From positions 8,889,976 to 8,953,975 of the forward strand of contig CM022665.1 of NCBI GenBank assembly GCA_012295275.1: a DNA stretch of 64,000 nucleotides. Reading direction: 5' to 3'. Every line of letters starts with the position of its first letter. The first letter of the stretch is position 1. Below the pieces are notes generated by a model that did no database searches, had not been told where the DNA came from, and worked only from the letters and a program-made list of their open reading frames with translations. Shown here piece by piece: positions 14,001 through 28,681 of this stretch. The position numbers were made by a program, and so were the translations under genes. The DNA comes from Chrysomallon squamiferum (lineage: Eukaryota; Mollusca; Gastropoda; Neomphalida; Peltospiridae).

Positions 14001-16207
14001 CAGAGCACATTTTTGAAAATAAATAGTGAATATTATTAATTAGTAAAAAAAAAAAAAAAAAAAACTTATTAAAATTATCTCCTCTTTTTTGCAGATTAAA
14101 ATAATGTATTTAATGAAAATTAAGCATTTTGCCTGAACCAGAATTAATAGGTATATTTTACACAATAATTTCAGTATTTAATAGTAATTAATGACAAAGA
14201 TTGCCCAATAATGATCACTGAAGATTTAAATATATAAAATTAAATAATGGAATGAGAAAGTTATCAGACTGATTTTTCATTTGCAAGCATTAACATGGCC
14301 CCTGATGACTCAGCAACATACACCCACCAACAGATTTTTGGACAAGAATGTGAAAACACAGCTTAGAAAAGATGAACTTATGTTGCAGGGAATGAACTTC
14401 AACCAGATTGAACAAGAGTTTAGAAAAAGGGTAAAACATTAGTTAGCTGAAGTACTTTGATGTGTACTGTAAGATTTAAAAATTGTCAAAATATGAAATT
14501 TTTATCATCTCACTATAAAGTGTCTTAGTTTGGATAAATAAATGCCAGTTTAAGAAACAGTATGTATTTTTTTTATTATTATAATTATTTTTATGGCAGT
14601 AATAACTCCTGTATGACATAACTTGATTCACTACATATGTATTTTCTCTTCTTTAACTGATTAATTTGTAGCTGTTAGTAAATTACTTTTTTTAATTTAA
14701 AAACATAGCATTCATTTGGATGATTTATTTGTTTTTAACTGAATAAATTAGTACATTTTGTATTTTTCATCATAAATAACTTTGAAAAATTGCTATTACA
14801 AATTTTTTCTTCTTTTTTTCACAGATGCGGGCAAACTACATCAACTTGAAAAAAGTGTTTATGTCCTTTGATACTCATCTTAATGGATTTATATCAATAG
14901 AGGATCTCAAATCTATTCTTACACATTTCACAATCCCCATGTCAGATCAACTGTTTGGACAGCTCATGGAGAGGTATAAATGAGTTTTTAAATTTCTAAT
15001 TAAATTTATAAAATAATATATTATAATGCATTCATTTACTGTGAAAATTAATTTTCACTTCTTGAAAATAAATAAAGTATATTTTGATATTTTAAACTTA
15101 TTATAGCTTTAACATTTTTCTTAAAGTTTTCAAAATTATGGTTTCAGATGTGGTATCAAGGGAACTGGAAGAATCTCCTGGGAAGCATTTTTAGAAAAAT
15201 TTCAAGAGCCAAGAGAAGTGGGAAATGGCCAAACAATACCCATCAAACCAAATCATAAGTAATAATTGAATTATTCATAATCTGATATTTCTCATAATAT
15301 TACTTAATTTATCTCTTACATTTTAAAATATTTATTTCTTACTGTTTATAATGGATGAAAATCATGAGTGTTTGTCCCTCTATTGATGATATTTCGGATT
15401 TCTCTAAAAATGAACAAAATATTTTTTTCCTTGTCAGGTTTTTCCCAATAATGGAAACTCAATCAGTAGTCAAAGCAGACAAAATCTGGATCCAGCTGTA
15501 CAACCATGTCCAAAACAATTACTCTTCTTTTAAACAGGCTTTCCTTGAATTTGATAAGGTAATAAAATTTATTTTCTTTAAGATTTAAAAAATGAAAAAA
15601 AAAAAAAGAAAAAAAACCATTTATAATAGAAACAATAAAAAGTATGTGTAGAAAGAAATTATGGTTGAAATGTACAAAAATAGTTTCTTGGCTTTTGAGA
15701 TTTTAAAAGTAGCAAGATGCAATTGTTTTAAATGGAACTTATTTTCACAAAACAAAACAGTTATTGATATTTGGTCATTACTGAAATGTTTTTGATTTAA
15801 AATTTCAAGTTACTACAGTAAAATAATTAATGTGTATTACTTGTACACAAACAGCTTTATTGCTACTGTTTTGGTTTTCAGTCAGTATGTATTATGATTT
15901 TACTACCCTGATTTGTATTTTCATAATGTAAACATTGAAATGTTAATTAAATATTTTAAAATGTTGTTTTTTGTAGGGTTATTGTAGATACATTAATATT
16001 TGTTAATTGTTTCCTTTTCAGAATCGGGATGGCAAAGTAACAAGAAAAGAATTCAGAAGAATTATAGAAAAGTTTGCTTTTCATCTTGAAGAAGAAGAAT
16101 TCAAGAAACTGATGACATCTCTTGATCCACAACACACAAACAATATATCATATCATGAATTCTTACGCTGCTTTGAAGAAATTGAAACTTTGGTAATAAC
16201 TCCATTC

Positions 16208-16258
<51 letters not shown>

Positions 16259-19200
16259 GATTTATGTTCTTTAGATTGGTTTGAGAATGATACTTTCAAA
16301 ATAAAATATAATTTCTTCTATTTTATTCTGTGTATAGAAAATTTTCTTTCATTTGAACATTTTTAGATATAACGTCTAAGGGAAAACACACATGTGAAAT
16401 AACAGGTTGTAATTTAGTTTGTTTATTAAATTTAGAGTTCATTGATATTATAAACTGTTTTAATTAACAGTGTAGTGGATATGTTCTTTTATCATAATAA
16501 TTATGTTTTTCAATCATTTTAGGAAGGTCACAAGTGGCTAAATTCTGTGCACAGATTCAATGACAAACCTAAGCCAGCCATCTTAGCTTGGGAAACTGTA
16601 AGTAACCTTAGTAATAAATAAATAAATAAATGTAATTTATTTAAATAATTATTATTGTTGTTTCTTCACCTATTTTGCTTAACATTCTCAATCCAGTTAA
16701 AAATTTTCATAAAAGCAAAAGTCAGCTATATGGAATTTCTGACAAAACTTAATTTTGAAATAGCTTCTGGTGATTTACCATTTTTTGCAATGGGTAAATG
16801 ATCCCTGTGTTTGGCCTTATTAAAAAATAAATTTATCCTTCTCATCATCACATTTAATTAATTTTATTATTTGAATTTTTAAACTGTATTTATTTGTCAT
16901 ATTTAAAGTAAAGAAGCCAGAATTTTTTTTTTTTTTTACCTTTTTGTAGATTGAAGAAATTCTACGTGAGAAAATCACAGAAAACTGGAAGTCTTTTGCA
17001 AAAGCAATAATGTTTTTTGACAGAAGAGCAGAGGGCTTAATTTCACTAAAAAATATGAAAAAAGTTATTGATCGACAAATTCTGCCAATATCCAATGAAC
17101 ATTTTGAACAGTGAGTCTTTATTATTATAACCCAGTGATATACATATAGGCTATATAAACTGAAATATCAATAATGTGTCAAAATGTATTAAGAATTCTG
17201 AAGTGTGATTTTAATAATGATAATGAAAGAAGTAATGAATATTTGAATATCTACTCAGTCATTATAGTTTAGTGATTAGGTGTGAAAAAAAATCTGATGC
17301 TGACACAAAACCACCAGCTTTTATATGCACTTCTCTCTTTCCAGAAAAAGAAAAACATATACTACAATCTTTGATAAATTAGTGCAGGGATAATGTCTGG
17401 AACAGAAAAATTGTCATATAGACAATGGAACAAAATAAAATAATGAAATTATATGTGTTCCTGTAAAAACAAAAATTACTACTGTCTGACACAAATATAA
17501 TTTACATGTGTAATGAAGTCATGGTTTTACTTGTGTTTTTTTTTAGTCTGCTGAAGAGGTGTTCAGATTTGCGAGACGGAAAAGTCAGCTATGTGGAATT
17601 TCTGACAAAACTTAATATTGAAATAGCTCCAGGTGATTTAGTTGGTCTAAGCAGACAAATACAAGACAGCAGTGAACAAGCTGAACTACAGAGATTAGAT
17701 GAACATTACAAGAGGTAAACAAAAAATAATAATTTGTTAATATTTGACTTTTTCATGGATTTAGTAATTTAATGTCACAGATTAAAAGCTTTTACATTTG
17801 AATATGTAATTAGTGATTTTTAATTGATTTCATTATTTTCAGTTATTTTCTTTTTTCAAGGTAATTATTTTCAGATTTGTAATATCTTTTTACATTCCAG
17901 TCATTTAAAATAATATAAATACCCAATATGGTTTTCCTTAAATGCTGTTGTATAAATTGAAGAATTTTATTTATTTATTTTTAAAGATCTGAAACATTAG
18001 ACAAACATCTGTCAGGACGATGCAGTCTGATGTCAGCAGATGAAGTTCTCATTCGACTCAAAGACAGAATGCAGCAGCGTAACACAGATTTCAGAAATGC
18101 TTTTCTTACTTATGACAAAAAAAGACGTGGCAAAGTGTCAAAGAGAGTTTTCAGAGAGGTTTTTTAATTCATTCTATTATTTTGTTTATATAGTTGAGTA
18201 CAGTATATATATATATATTTCATATATAAAGACTTACAGCATTTTATACTTTTCTGACAGATTTAGTCTATCAGGATTTCTAAATTAAGTTTTTGTATTA
18301 ATGATATATACAAAAACTGAGAATGATAACCAAAATATCTTTCATGGGTCTTCTATTGTTATACTCTATTATTAGCAAACGTTGATGTCTTCAGGTAATA
18401 AACTAGTCTCAAGGAAATATATGACATGTTTTAAGTTATTTGACAACTCATCATAGATATACTTTAAGAAATCTGAAGTGTAGTTATGAATCATTTATCA
18501 TTAAAAACTTTGTATTCAATTTTGTATATTTGTGCTAAAATATTACAAGAAAAGCAAAATATGCAAGTATGTTTTTTTCTTTTTTTACTTTTGTCCAGGT
18601 GTTGGCTGACTTCAATATCTTGATGACTGATGAACAGTTCAATGTACTGGTTTCAAAATTAGATTTCAGTGGAGGTTATATGGACTACTCAGATTTCATT
18701 TACAGTTTCTTGGGGCCTCCACAGCCTGGAGTAACTGAGGAGATAACTAGAACGGGAAATCACAGAGTAAATCAAATTCGAGGAGATGAATATGGAATGA
18801 GTGCTTTGGAAGTGGAATCAAAACTGAGAGCCAAACTAAGAGAAAACTTTGCTGTAAGTTTCGTTTAAAACACTGCTGGAAATCTATACTGTCACTTAAT
18901 TTGGAAAGAAATCTAGAATTTGTTTCCACTAAATAAAAGTCATTACCTGGTTATCCAGAGTATGATTTAAAGAAACTAATATCTATTATTTGTTTAAAAT
19001 TATCAACTTTTTACAGTTTGTAAATTCTTTTTTTTATCCTTTTATTGAAACTTTTTAAAAATATTTCATTGTGTATTGTAATTTATATATCATTAGAAGT
19101 AAACCTATAAAATCTTAGTGCTTTCATTCGTAATTAATTAATTTTCCAAAATAGATTATAAAATTGCTTATTCACACCTGTGACCTTTGCTTTTTGAATT

Positions 19201-22200
19201 TCTGCACAGGATCTAAGAGGAGCATTTTACAAGTTTGATGATGACCACAATGGGATTTTAAATAGATCCAACTTCCGCAGGATGTTGGAAGCCTTTATGT
19301 TTGTGATGACAGAAGAAGAATATGAAAAACTGTGTACAAGATTGGGATTTGATAAAAAGAGTTCAATAAGCTACAGGCAGTTCTTGGATCGTTTTGAAGT
19401 GAGAGACAGAGAAGAAGGTCATAAGTGGCTCTATTCTGTTCATACGTAAGCTTTTCTTTCTTTTTCTTTAAACAATTAGTATTTTATTAATATTCTTAAA
19501 AACTAATTTTTTGAATTTTAGAAATATATTTGAAACTTTATGTAAGAAAAGGTAGAGAATTTTGTTCACATGTTTATTTGATATATTCTTTTTGTTTCTG
19601 TAAAAATATCCTAATATATTTTGAAGATTTAATATATTTTTTAAAAATATTTACAGATTTTAGTGGGCTTTTTGTAATTGTCCATATTCAGATATTTAAA
19701 ATTTGTTTTCTAGATACAATGAAACTATACCTGTACAACTTCAAACTGCAGAAGAAGCTCACAGCATGCTGGTAGCAAAGGCATACAAACAGTGGAATGA
19801 TGTAACAAAGGTAGGTTTCACCTATGTTGTTGCTTATCAGTGTGTGTGTATTTTTCTTACTCTATGTAAATTCACTAACTTTTCTAGAATTGAGTATCAC
19901 CATTCTACTAAGCACTGATATCTAAAATATGAATGATAAAAATGTATTTATGCAGCATTATATGCATAAATACATACAATTTCATACATAAACTTGTTTA
20001 ATTTGTGTGAAATTTTATGCGGCATTTTTTTAACAGCTTTATTAATTTCTTTTAAATGAGTTGCTGTTGTTGTTAAATTGAAACACATTTTAAAATGTTA
20101 TTTATAAAAACACTGAGCTTATTATTTTTAATCTGCTGAACTGTTTTTATTTTGCTTGTTTTTTTTTGTTGTTTTTTTTCTTCAATATTGTTAGCACTGT
20201 TGCTGTTTGTTTCAGGCATTTTTAGGCATGCATGGCAAAAGTCAAGGTATTATCACAAAACAAGACCTCAAATTGTTGTTAAAAAGATTTATAATTCCCA
20301 TGACAAATGAGGAATTCAAGAAACTTTGGGCAAGGTAATTGACTGACAGGATCTAATATTGTTGTCTATATTACAAATCACAAACTTGTATTGTAAAGAG
20401 ATGACCAATTTACATTTAGATTAATGGAATTTTGAAAATTAGCTGACCACTTTTTTATTCTTTGATTTATCATTTTCAGTATTTTGTCATCAGAATATTT
20501 CATTTAATTAAACTTATTCAGCAGTATAACATTATCTCAAAACTGACAAAAAATTAATAAATTAATTTTAAATATTGAAAAAAAAAACAATACAACATTA
20601 AAAGACAGGCCTAAATATTATTATTTTTTAAATTATCTTAAATTATAATTTTTCTTAAAACCTTACATTTAGACATTATATGCATATAATTTTATTTTCA
20701 AATCAGCACGTTCTTTTTATTTCCATCAGATACGACAAAGAAAATAAAGGCTACATTTCACATCAAAACTTTCTTCAGAACATTGGTGCCCAAGATTATG
20801 CTCCTGCTGATATAGGAGTTAGTGAAGATATAATTGACAACAGCTGCAAAACTTTAGAGGAGCACACACAAAAACAACGACAAATACATGAAGATATAAC
20901 TCAGAAACAAGCAAATCTGGGGACAGGAATGACAGCAGAATGGATAGAAAAACAGCTTAGGTAAAATTAATTTACCATAAAGAATACCCTAGTTTTAATA
21001 ATATTGGAATCTTCTTTATTTTTAATCATTCTTTATTTTATGGTATTGACAATGTTTTTCATTTGTTTCAGTTTGCAAAACATTGACTGTAAAAATAATT
21101 TTCCAAAACTGATTGTTCTTGTAATATTAAATATAAATTTTTCTGTTTATTTTAGAGAGAAGATTGTTGAAAAGTATGAAGATTTCTACAAGGCATTCCG
21201 GAAGTATGACACAAGAAAACGTGGATACCTGTCAGTGAAAGAGATTCAGAAAGTTCTCTTTGATCTGAACTTTTTTATCAGTGATGAAGAATTCTTTCAT
21301 TTACTGAGCAGGTATTATTATTAGGTTTTTTAAATTATTCTTCAGATATAATTTCTTTAGTGTTATTATTGCTATTATCATTTTTGTTATTATTATGATT
21401 ATTAATATTGATGATAATAAAGATGATGACAATGATTATATTAATGTGGATTGAGAATGTTTTAGTATGCTAATTATATACAGCTGTTGTGAAAAAAAAT
21501 TCTTTTTGCTAGCACTCTGTTTTATTAACTTAATGTTTAACAGAATTACCCCATTTGTTTTGGTATATATCACTGTTTTTCAGCCCATAGTTAAATATAT
21601 TTTATTTGGAAACATCTTTTATTATTCCTCAATACACAAATATATTTTTCATTGATGCACTAAGATTAAATAATTATTACGGTCAGTAATAGAAAAGTTA
21701 TTAATTTTGCAAATTAAATCCTGACTCTGTTATGTATTTTATAAAATAATTAATAACTACAATACTTTCATTAATAATTAATACTGAAAAATAACAGTTA
21801 CTTCACATCAACAAACTTTAAATTACTGGTCTTTCTTGAAATTTTCAGAATTGGTTTGCATACAAAAAAGAGTCAGTTGGATTATGAAATGTTCTTGAAG
21901 GCTTTTGATGATGGCAGACAGTCAAGATTTGGCAAGAGAGAGAAAGAGGTTATAATAGAAACATTCCAAAACTTAAGTCCTGAAGATGCTCAGCTGAAAT
22001 TGCGGGAAAGACTAATAACTCAAACTGATACCATTGGAAGGGTGAATAAGTTATATACTATTATATTTTATTTTATTATAATTCATCTCTAAGCATACAC
22101 ATAAATAATGTTTCATGAAACATAACTTAACTATTTCAAATTTAAAGAAAATATATTTACCAGTTTATTCATCTAAACAGTAGCATTTTAAATTAATATA

Positions 22201-25200
22201 ATACTAATCCATCATGTTTTATTTTGATATTTGTATAGTGTTTGGAAAGAGCATATTTATAATTTATCTTAAATAAAAATATTTTATCCCTTTTATGACA
22301 GTTTTGTAATATAAATTATTATGTGGCATTAATGAATTTAGCTTTTTGTTATTAATGTTTTTGTTATAGTTATTATAATTAAATGTTTTAAAAATCTCTT
22401 ATGTAAACGGTAACATTTCTTGTACTTGTAGGCATTTGCAGCTTTTGACAAAACTCATTGTGGAGCTGTACCTGTGGCTGATTTTCGTAGAATACTTGAT
22501 ATGTTCTGCTTCCAACTCACTGATGCTCAGTGGAAATATTTAAAAGGGAAGCTTCGTATTATGCAAGATGATCAAGTAGATTATGCATTATTCATGGAAC
22601 AGTTTATATCATCTGACATGGAGGTAAGTAATATAAGTTATCAAAATTATTATATAGAGTTAAAATACATTTTCATAGAATCATTTCACCTCTTATAGTT
22701 TCATGCATTGTTTGTTACTATTAATATAATTTTTTTTTTCTGTTTTAAATGAATTTTGAAAGAAAAAAAATTAAAATTGAAAAATCAACATTTTACTGTT
22801 ATAACGTTGATTTTTATATATAATCATTATAATCTATTTTTCTTTAATTAAACATATATGATCACTTTCTCATTTTTTTTTCAAAAAGGATTCCACAAGA
22901 TGGCTGCTTAACAAACCTCAGTTGATGACAATTGACGAAGTACAAGAAAGATTACATGAAGCTATCCAGGCTCATTATCAGAGTCTTATGGCAACATTTT
23001 CAGAAATGGATTATGCTCATATTGGAGTTGTTCCAAAAGATCTCTTCCGTGAGGGTTTAAACAAGCACATCTTCAGATTAACAGATGAGCAGGTAATTCT
23101 TGTAAATGGTAAATACTTGATTGGTAAGTAATGAATGCTTTGACCGGATTAACTGGATGTGTTTATCTTGTGTTCATGCCACATTGATATATATATATAT
23201 CAAGTAAAAAACAACAAAACCAGTTACCAATAAAATCACTATAAAAACCAAGATGAATGGAAACTTTTTATTTTAATTTGGATTACTCAAGAGATAGATT
23301 AGGATTGCCTTATTTTACATCTTTTTCTGTTAGGTGCCTTTTTTGTGGTTTCATTTTAGCAAAGATCTGCATGTTTTAGATGAATTGTAGCCTGTATGCA
23401 GAATCATTTTCTTAGAAAACAATCACTATGTTATTATGTAGGTACACTTTTTCATGCATAAAAGGAGCATAACACTGATGCTTTTAATTAACATCCGAAA
23501 TTTTTTATGAAACAATTTTGGTTATTCTTTTCAGTTTGAAAACCTTTGGTCATCTCTTCCTGTGAATGATTTTGGAAATCTCAACTACCATGAATTCCTT
23601 CAGATATTTTCTAATTCCAACCCTGATGTCATAGATTCTTCTCATGCAGCTAGACCTAATCTTCCTCCAACTCCTCATCTGTCAGGAAGACCACAGACAT
23701 CAGCATCTCAGAGATCAGCTTCCAGGGTAAATATTTAATTATGAAATATTCTCCCATTATTGGGGTTAGATACAATATTTCAGAAAATTAGAATGGAGGT
23801 CTATCATTGTGACATATATAACTTTCAGTGTGAAATATGTAGAAAAAAGAAGGGTATATACTGATACCAAACCTTCTGATTCTGCTTATGGTTATTTCAT
23901 AATTGTGATTCTAACCAAGTTTGAGTGGTCTCTTCAGTTCAAATACAAATAGATTTGTTACTATTTTTAACAGAATTGTTAATATATATATAATAAGCTT
24001 TAAGTTCCCTTTGTCATTATCCACAAATAAAATAACATCTGGTTTATTCTCAGATGGATACATCTCGGCCCCGGACCATGCAGTCCAGAGCTATGTCACG
24101 TGCATCAACACCTCTTGTTAATGCAGACAGTGCTGAAAGAAAACTAAAGAATGTTATTTATCGCAAATGGAAAGATATTCAGTATCAGTGTCGACAGTAC
24201 GACAAGGAAAACACAGGGACTATCACTATTGATGACTTTAGAGGTAACTAATTGTTTTCTTAAGTCTATACTAGCTTTAGTTACAGTTTATAGAAAAAGT
24301 GTTTTTGTATTATTTAAAAATTAAAAATAGATACATCTAATCCAACTTTTAAATTATTGTCTTCTAAATTAATATCCTGAAAATCAGAAAAAAGGTAATG
24401 GACATACTATGATTATTATCATAGATATATTTATTTTCTCTTATGTAGTAATAGATAACATATTAATTTATAGGAAATAATTTATAATAAATAAATGCAA
24501 AGAAAAAAGAGAGTAAAATTTAGTCTTCAAACCTGATAAAAGTGCATTTACTTCTACATCATTAAATATAAAGCAGTTTATTCCTTTAGAAAGGTTCTAA
24601 CCAGACAACAAATTATTTGTTTCTGTTGTTTTAAGCAGCACCATAATTATTCTTGTGTCTAAACTATGAATTTAAAAATTTGTTTTGTTTACTTTTAAGA
24701 TCTAATGGGCAAATATGGAGTATATTTATCTCCAGAAGATTTTGATGATATCATCACAAAGTATGATATTCATGAAAATGGCCGCTTCTGTTATACAGAC
24801 TTCCTTCGTCATTTCATTCTAACAATGAAAGTAAGAGAAACTACTGATGGAGCTCTTCTGCAGAGAAAAAAGCTACAACCTCCAAATGTCATGGTTTGTT
24901 TGAAAATGTTTTTAACTTTTTGTAATTGACTAATCTTCCAGTAATTTAAGCCTGAAAGTTATTATTTAGTTAAAGAACTATTACAAATTAATTTGATCTT
25001 AAAACAAGCTGAGAAATTCTGCTGTCCAGAATTTTGTTACATATTAATAATCTATTATTTTCAAAATCTTCTGTCATCTTTTTAACATTTTAAAAATTAT
25101 GTTTGTGTCAGTTGTATAGATAATATAATACTATTACTACTACTACTCATAATAATAATACCAATAATAATAATCACAGTACAGATTTGTCTCCCCTATA

Positions 25201-25718
25201 TCATTCACTAAACCACATCAAATATTTAACAAACATTCATAAAACATGTTGAAACAAGATATGAAACCCAATTATAAATAAATTTGGGTGATCTCTTTTA
25301 TATCGTTAGATCATTTCACAGAATCATTCAATTCATCTATTTTACTGCCTAACCTTTTGACCATTTGGTCCATCAGTATTTATATATTTGAAAGATGCTA
25401 CAGTTAGGTATATATATATTTTTTTTTTTTTTTCAGTCACAGAGAGGAGATGATTTAAATCTGAGAAATGATGCTAGACTAAGGCTCAAAGAATGTGTCT
25501 CACAGAACTGGAAAGAGATGAGAAGAGAACTGAAGAAACTGGATTCTATGGGAACAGGCTCAGTTTGCTCTTTAGACTTCAGACAAGTTTTACGAAAATT
25601 CAATGCAAATCTCAGCGAGCTGGAGTTCTTTGACCTCATGAATTATTACGATACAAATCTGGATGGGAACATCAACTACAATGAATTTTTAAGATCCTAT
25701 CTGAAGCAGTCTGATTAA
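11007..25718 (+). CDS. EFCAB6: EF-hand calcium-binding domain-containing protein 6 (EFCAB6)
   Basis: Large multi-EF-hand protein; the vertebrate orthologue (DJBP) binds DJ-1 and is reported as a microtubule inner protein of axonemal doublets. 29 coding exons join in frame to 1527 aa (human about 1501): 11007-11127, 11321-11424, 11917-12036, 12414-12523, 12897-12963, 13206-13342, 13804-13916, 14288-14430, 14825-14973, 15148-15258, 15438-15558, 16022-16192, 16523-16597, 16950-17110, 17547-17714, 17987-18158, 18599-18853, 19210-19445, 19714-19810, 20216-20334, 20730-20960, 21156-21311, 21849-22041, 22432-22623, 22889-23092, 23535-23726, 24054-24243, 24700-24893, 25437-25718. I count 13 EF-hand pairs. 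Near-canonical loops include DYNMDGKIQRHE (pair 2), DKNRDGKVTRKE (pair 4) and the last, DTNLDGNINYNE; many others have lost acidic ligands. The N-terminal NPNLSSIE and C-terminal LLQRKKLQ match vertebrate EFCAB6. The frame is open upstream of 11007, but an acceptor-like CAG at 10996-10998 favours this start. Donors at exons 7 (GTTTGA), 16 (GTTTTT) and 28 (GTTTGT) are weak. Confidence 0.9.
16210..16258. repeat. (TAT)n trinucleotide repeat in EFCAB6 intron 12
   Basis: About 16 TTA/TAT units just after exon 12 of EFCAB6. Confidence 0.9.
16697..16793 (+). pseudogene. duplicated EFCAB6 exon-15 fragment (exon relic) in intron 13
   Basis: Bases 16718-16777 match 17581-17640 of EFCAB6 exon 15 at 56 of 60 positions, on the same strand. 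Flanking sequence does not match. The copy stays open and carries the KVSY(M/V)EFLTKLN part of an EF-hand. It has an acceptor-like AATCCAG just before 16697 and a donor-like GGTAAA at 16793/16794. Used as an exon it would be 97 nt long and would break the frame into exon 14, so it is probably a relic or pseudo-exon. Confidence 0.75.
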
Positions 25719-28646
25719 ATACAAGTTTCATTCAAATGACATATTTTATTCACAAATAGAATGTTATTTATCGGTATTTATTTTACCGGAGTGAAAATAC
25801 CTTCTGTGTTATGTCATGTTTAGTTAATTTATTTCAGTTTTATGTTGAGATTAGAAATTTGAAGGTTATCATGCAGTGAAAATTATTATAGTCTTGTGTG
25901 CTGACATTTAAAGTGTGTTTGCAAATTATAATATCAATATGAGATGTAATGCTTGTGCAGTTTATTTCTTCGGTTTATTGTTACTTACGTAGAATCTTTA
26001 AAAACTGTTTGAATTAAAAGAAAATTAGAAATATTACTGTTAGCATTCAACATGCTTTAATGGAAATGACTGGTTTACTAAAATGTCTAATGAGCCACTC
26101 ATTATTTAAAAAAGGTACATGTTTATATTAAACATTTGTATTTTATCAAATAATATGTCAGTATTCAGGTTTGAACTTACATTTTACATTAAGATAATGA
26201 TGTGCATTTATATTTTAAATAGGCTTTATGTTTGTCTTCCTCAAATGTAGAACCCATTTTTGAAAGAGTTATTATTGATACTGTTGTTTTAAATGTTTAA
26301 TTAGCACTAATTGTATACCTAGTTATTAAGAATAACACACAAGATGATTCTTATGTAATAAAAATTTGTTTACGATTTTAAATAAAACTAAAATCTTTAA
26401 AACAAGTTTAACTAAATGGTAGAATACCTGGTAAACAAACGTTATATATAGATCATCCTTTTTATTAACCAACTATTAACAAAAGTATTTTTGATTTAAT
26501 CTGATCTTAAGATGATTTTAAATCACTAGTAATCCATTAATTATATTTAAAGCAAAGAGTTTGTTACTTAATATATTTTATTAAATTACCTGTTACACAC
26601 CCATTTGTAAATGATAAAGTTTTAATATTCTAATATTACATTTTAACAAATTAACAAAGCATATTGTGATATCTACACAACTGCTGGTTTTTTTAGTAGT
26701 ATTTACTTTAAAAAATATTACATGTAGATCATATATGTATTTGTTATTCAGTATTATGCTGTATTATAATTTATAAAATAGAACTATACACAATTATACT
26801 TACACCAGAAATGTTTGCCTTTTAATAGTCTTTCAGTTTTATCATATATTGATATAGATTTTTGGTTTTGCATGCTGCTGAATGTATACACATAAAGACA
26901 TTACATTAAATATCTGCTTTTTACTGTTGTTATTTATTTATTTTTAGCGCAAAGATGAATTGCTTTAGACTTATTAATCTTCATTTGATGTTGGTGAAGT
27001 AATATGAAGAAATGAGTATACTCGAGTGAGAAAATAAAAAAATAAAAATTCATTATGAACGTTTTGATGATTTATGCTTTAAAAACTCCCCCAAAGCAAA
27101 CAACACATACACATTCACATACACAAATCCAAAATGCTTATACAATATTTTTATCAGTTGTTTGTATCTAATTATATCAATTAGTGTTCTATAGATGATA
27201 TAAACAAATAGCCTTAATATATTTATTATACATGAGAATGATATTATTACTATTTTTGGTGGCCAGTTTTTGCTGGTGATAAAAAAAGAAAATTTAATAC
27301 CAAGCATGTTAGAAAGCATGAAGATCAATAAACCCTTCATTTAACAGACCAGGATTCTGAGGAAAATGTCCTATGTTTGAAGCTTGTGCTTAAGGAACAG
27401 TGAGTGCTGTATTTAATTCATGCCATACATGATGTGATGTTCTTTGCTAAGTGTATATAGACTGGAATGAATCACATTCATTGCAGATTTCAGCATGTGA
27501 GCATATTTCATTTGATGCACATTCTGTGGCTGTGAGATTGTTTAGTGAACTTTTTGCAACAAATATTTTTAATAAAGAATACTTTGATTCATCACAATCC
27601 TCACAACCAGCAAGGAAGTGGTACCTCTCACTCCATATCTTACAAGTTCAGACTTGGAAGAACATATTTTTTTATACCACTATCAGTCAGGTCACAGGAC
27701 ATTCCATGAATTAAAAATCCAAATTATTTTAATATTTAAAAATTGTGCAAAATATATTTCATATTAAAGAATTACAGCTTGATCCATTGTTGCAGTGGAC
27801 ATGGTAAGTGGAAGTCCACAGATATTTCCTGTTCTAGCTAGTACTGCCTGTATGGATGTAAAGATGCTAAGCTTCAAATTTAAAAACAGCCTAAGGCATG
27901 TGTTGAGTTGTTAAATATTACAAAACCATGGTTATTAATCCACTGATAATCTCTGGAAGTTTTGAAGCAGTGTGTTAAATATATTACACAATTTCTATAC
28001 AGCCTTAATGCAGCTAATTACAATTAATGTTGATTGGATTAGTTTATTTAATGAAAACAGTATTAATGGAAATTACAAAGGACAGCATTACTTGCCACTG
28101 TAATGTTATGGTTGATATGGGATAACAGTACTTGCTATACTGTTATGTCTTGGTTAATGGGAAATATTTATATAATCTGTCAGTCATAATAATTTAAATG
28201 TGCAATACAGGAAATGTATGATTTCTTTAATTTTGGAAGGTTTAATTAACCAAATCACAACAAATTAATATTAAATTCAGTTTTATTAACCAATAGCTAT
28301 AAAATCAACAATCCCAAATCAACAAAAGATAAAACAATAATACTGACAAAATAAGATCATGTAAAAAAACCACAAAAAAACCCCTCTGAAATGAACATAT
28401 GTGTGTGTGTGTGTCAGTATCTTATTTGGTGAATTATAATTATATAAAAATATTGAAATATCTGTAAATCTAGTAGTTTGTCAATCATTAACCAATAGAG
28501 AAAAAATATATACTTTTCTCTATTAGAAATGTAACTTATTATTATACTTACTTTTATCTAACAATGTGAAACATATTAATTATTAAAAATGAATATGAAA
28601 ATTAAATATTAATATGAAAATTAATAAAAATTTAAAAACCCACAAC

Positions 28647-28681
<35 letters not shown>

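Noticed and set aside
27451-27714. 87-codon plus-strand open frame
   Set aside because: No domain, no splice partners and no recognisable family on either strand; likely chance in a less AT-rich patch.
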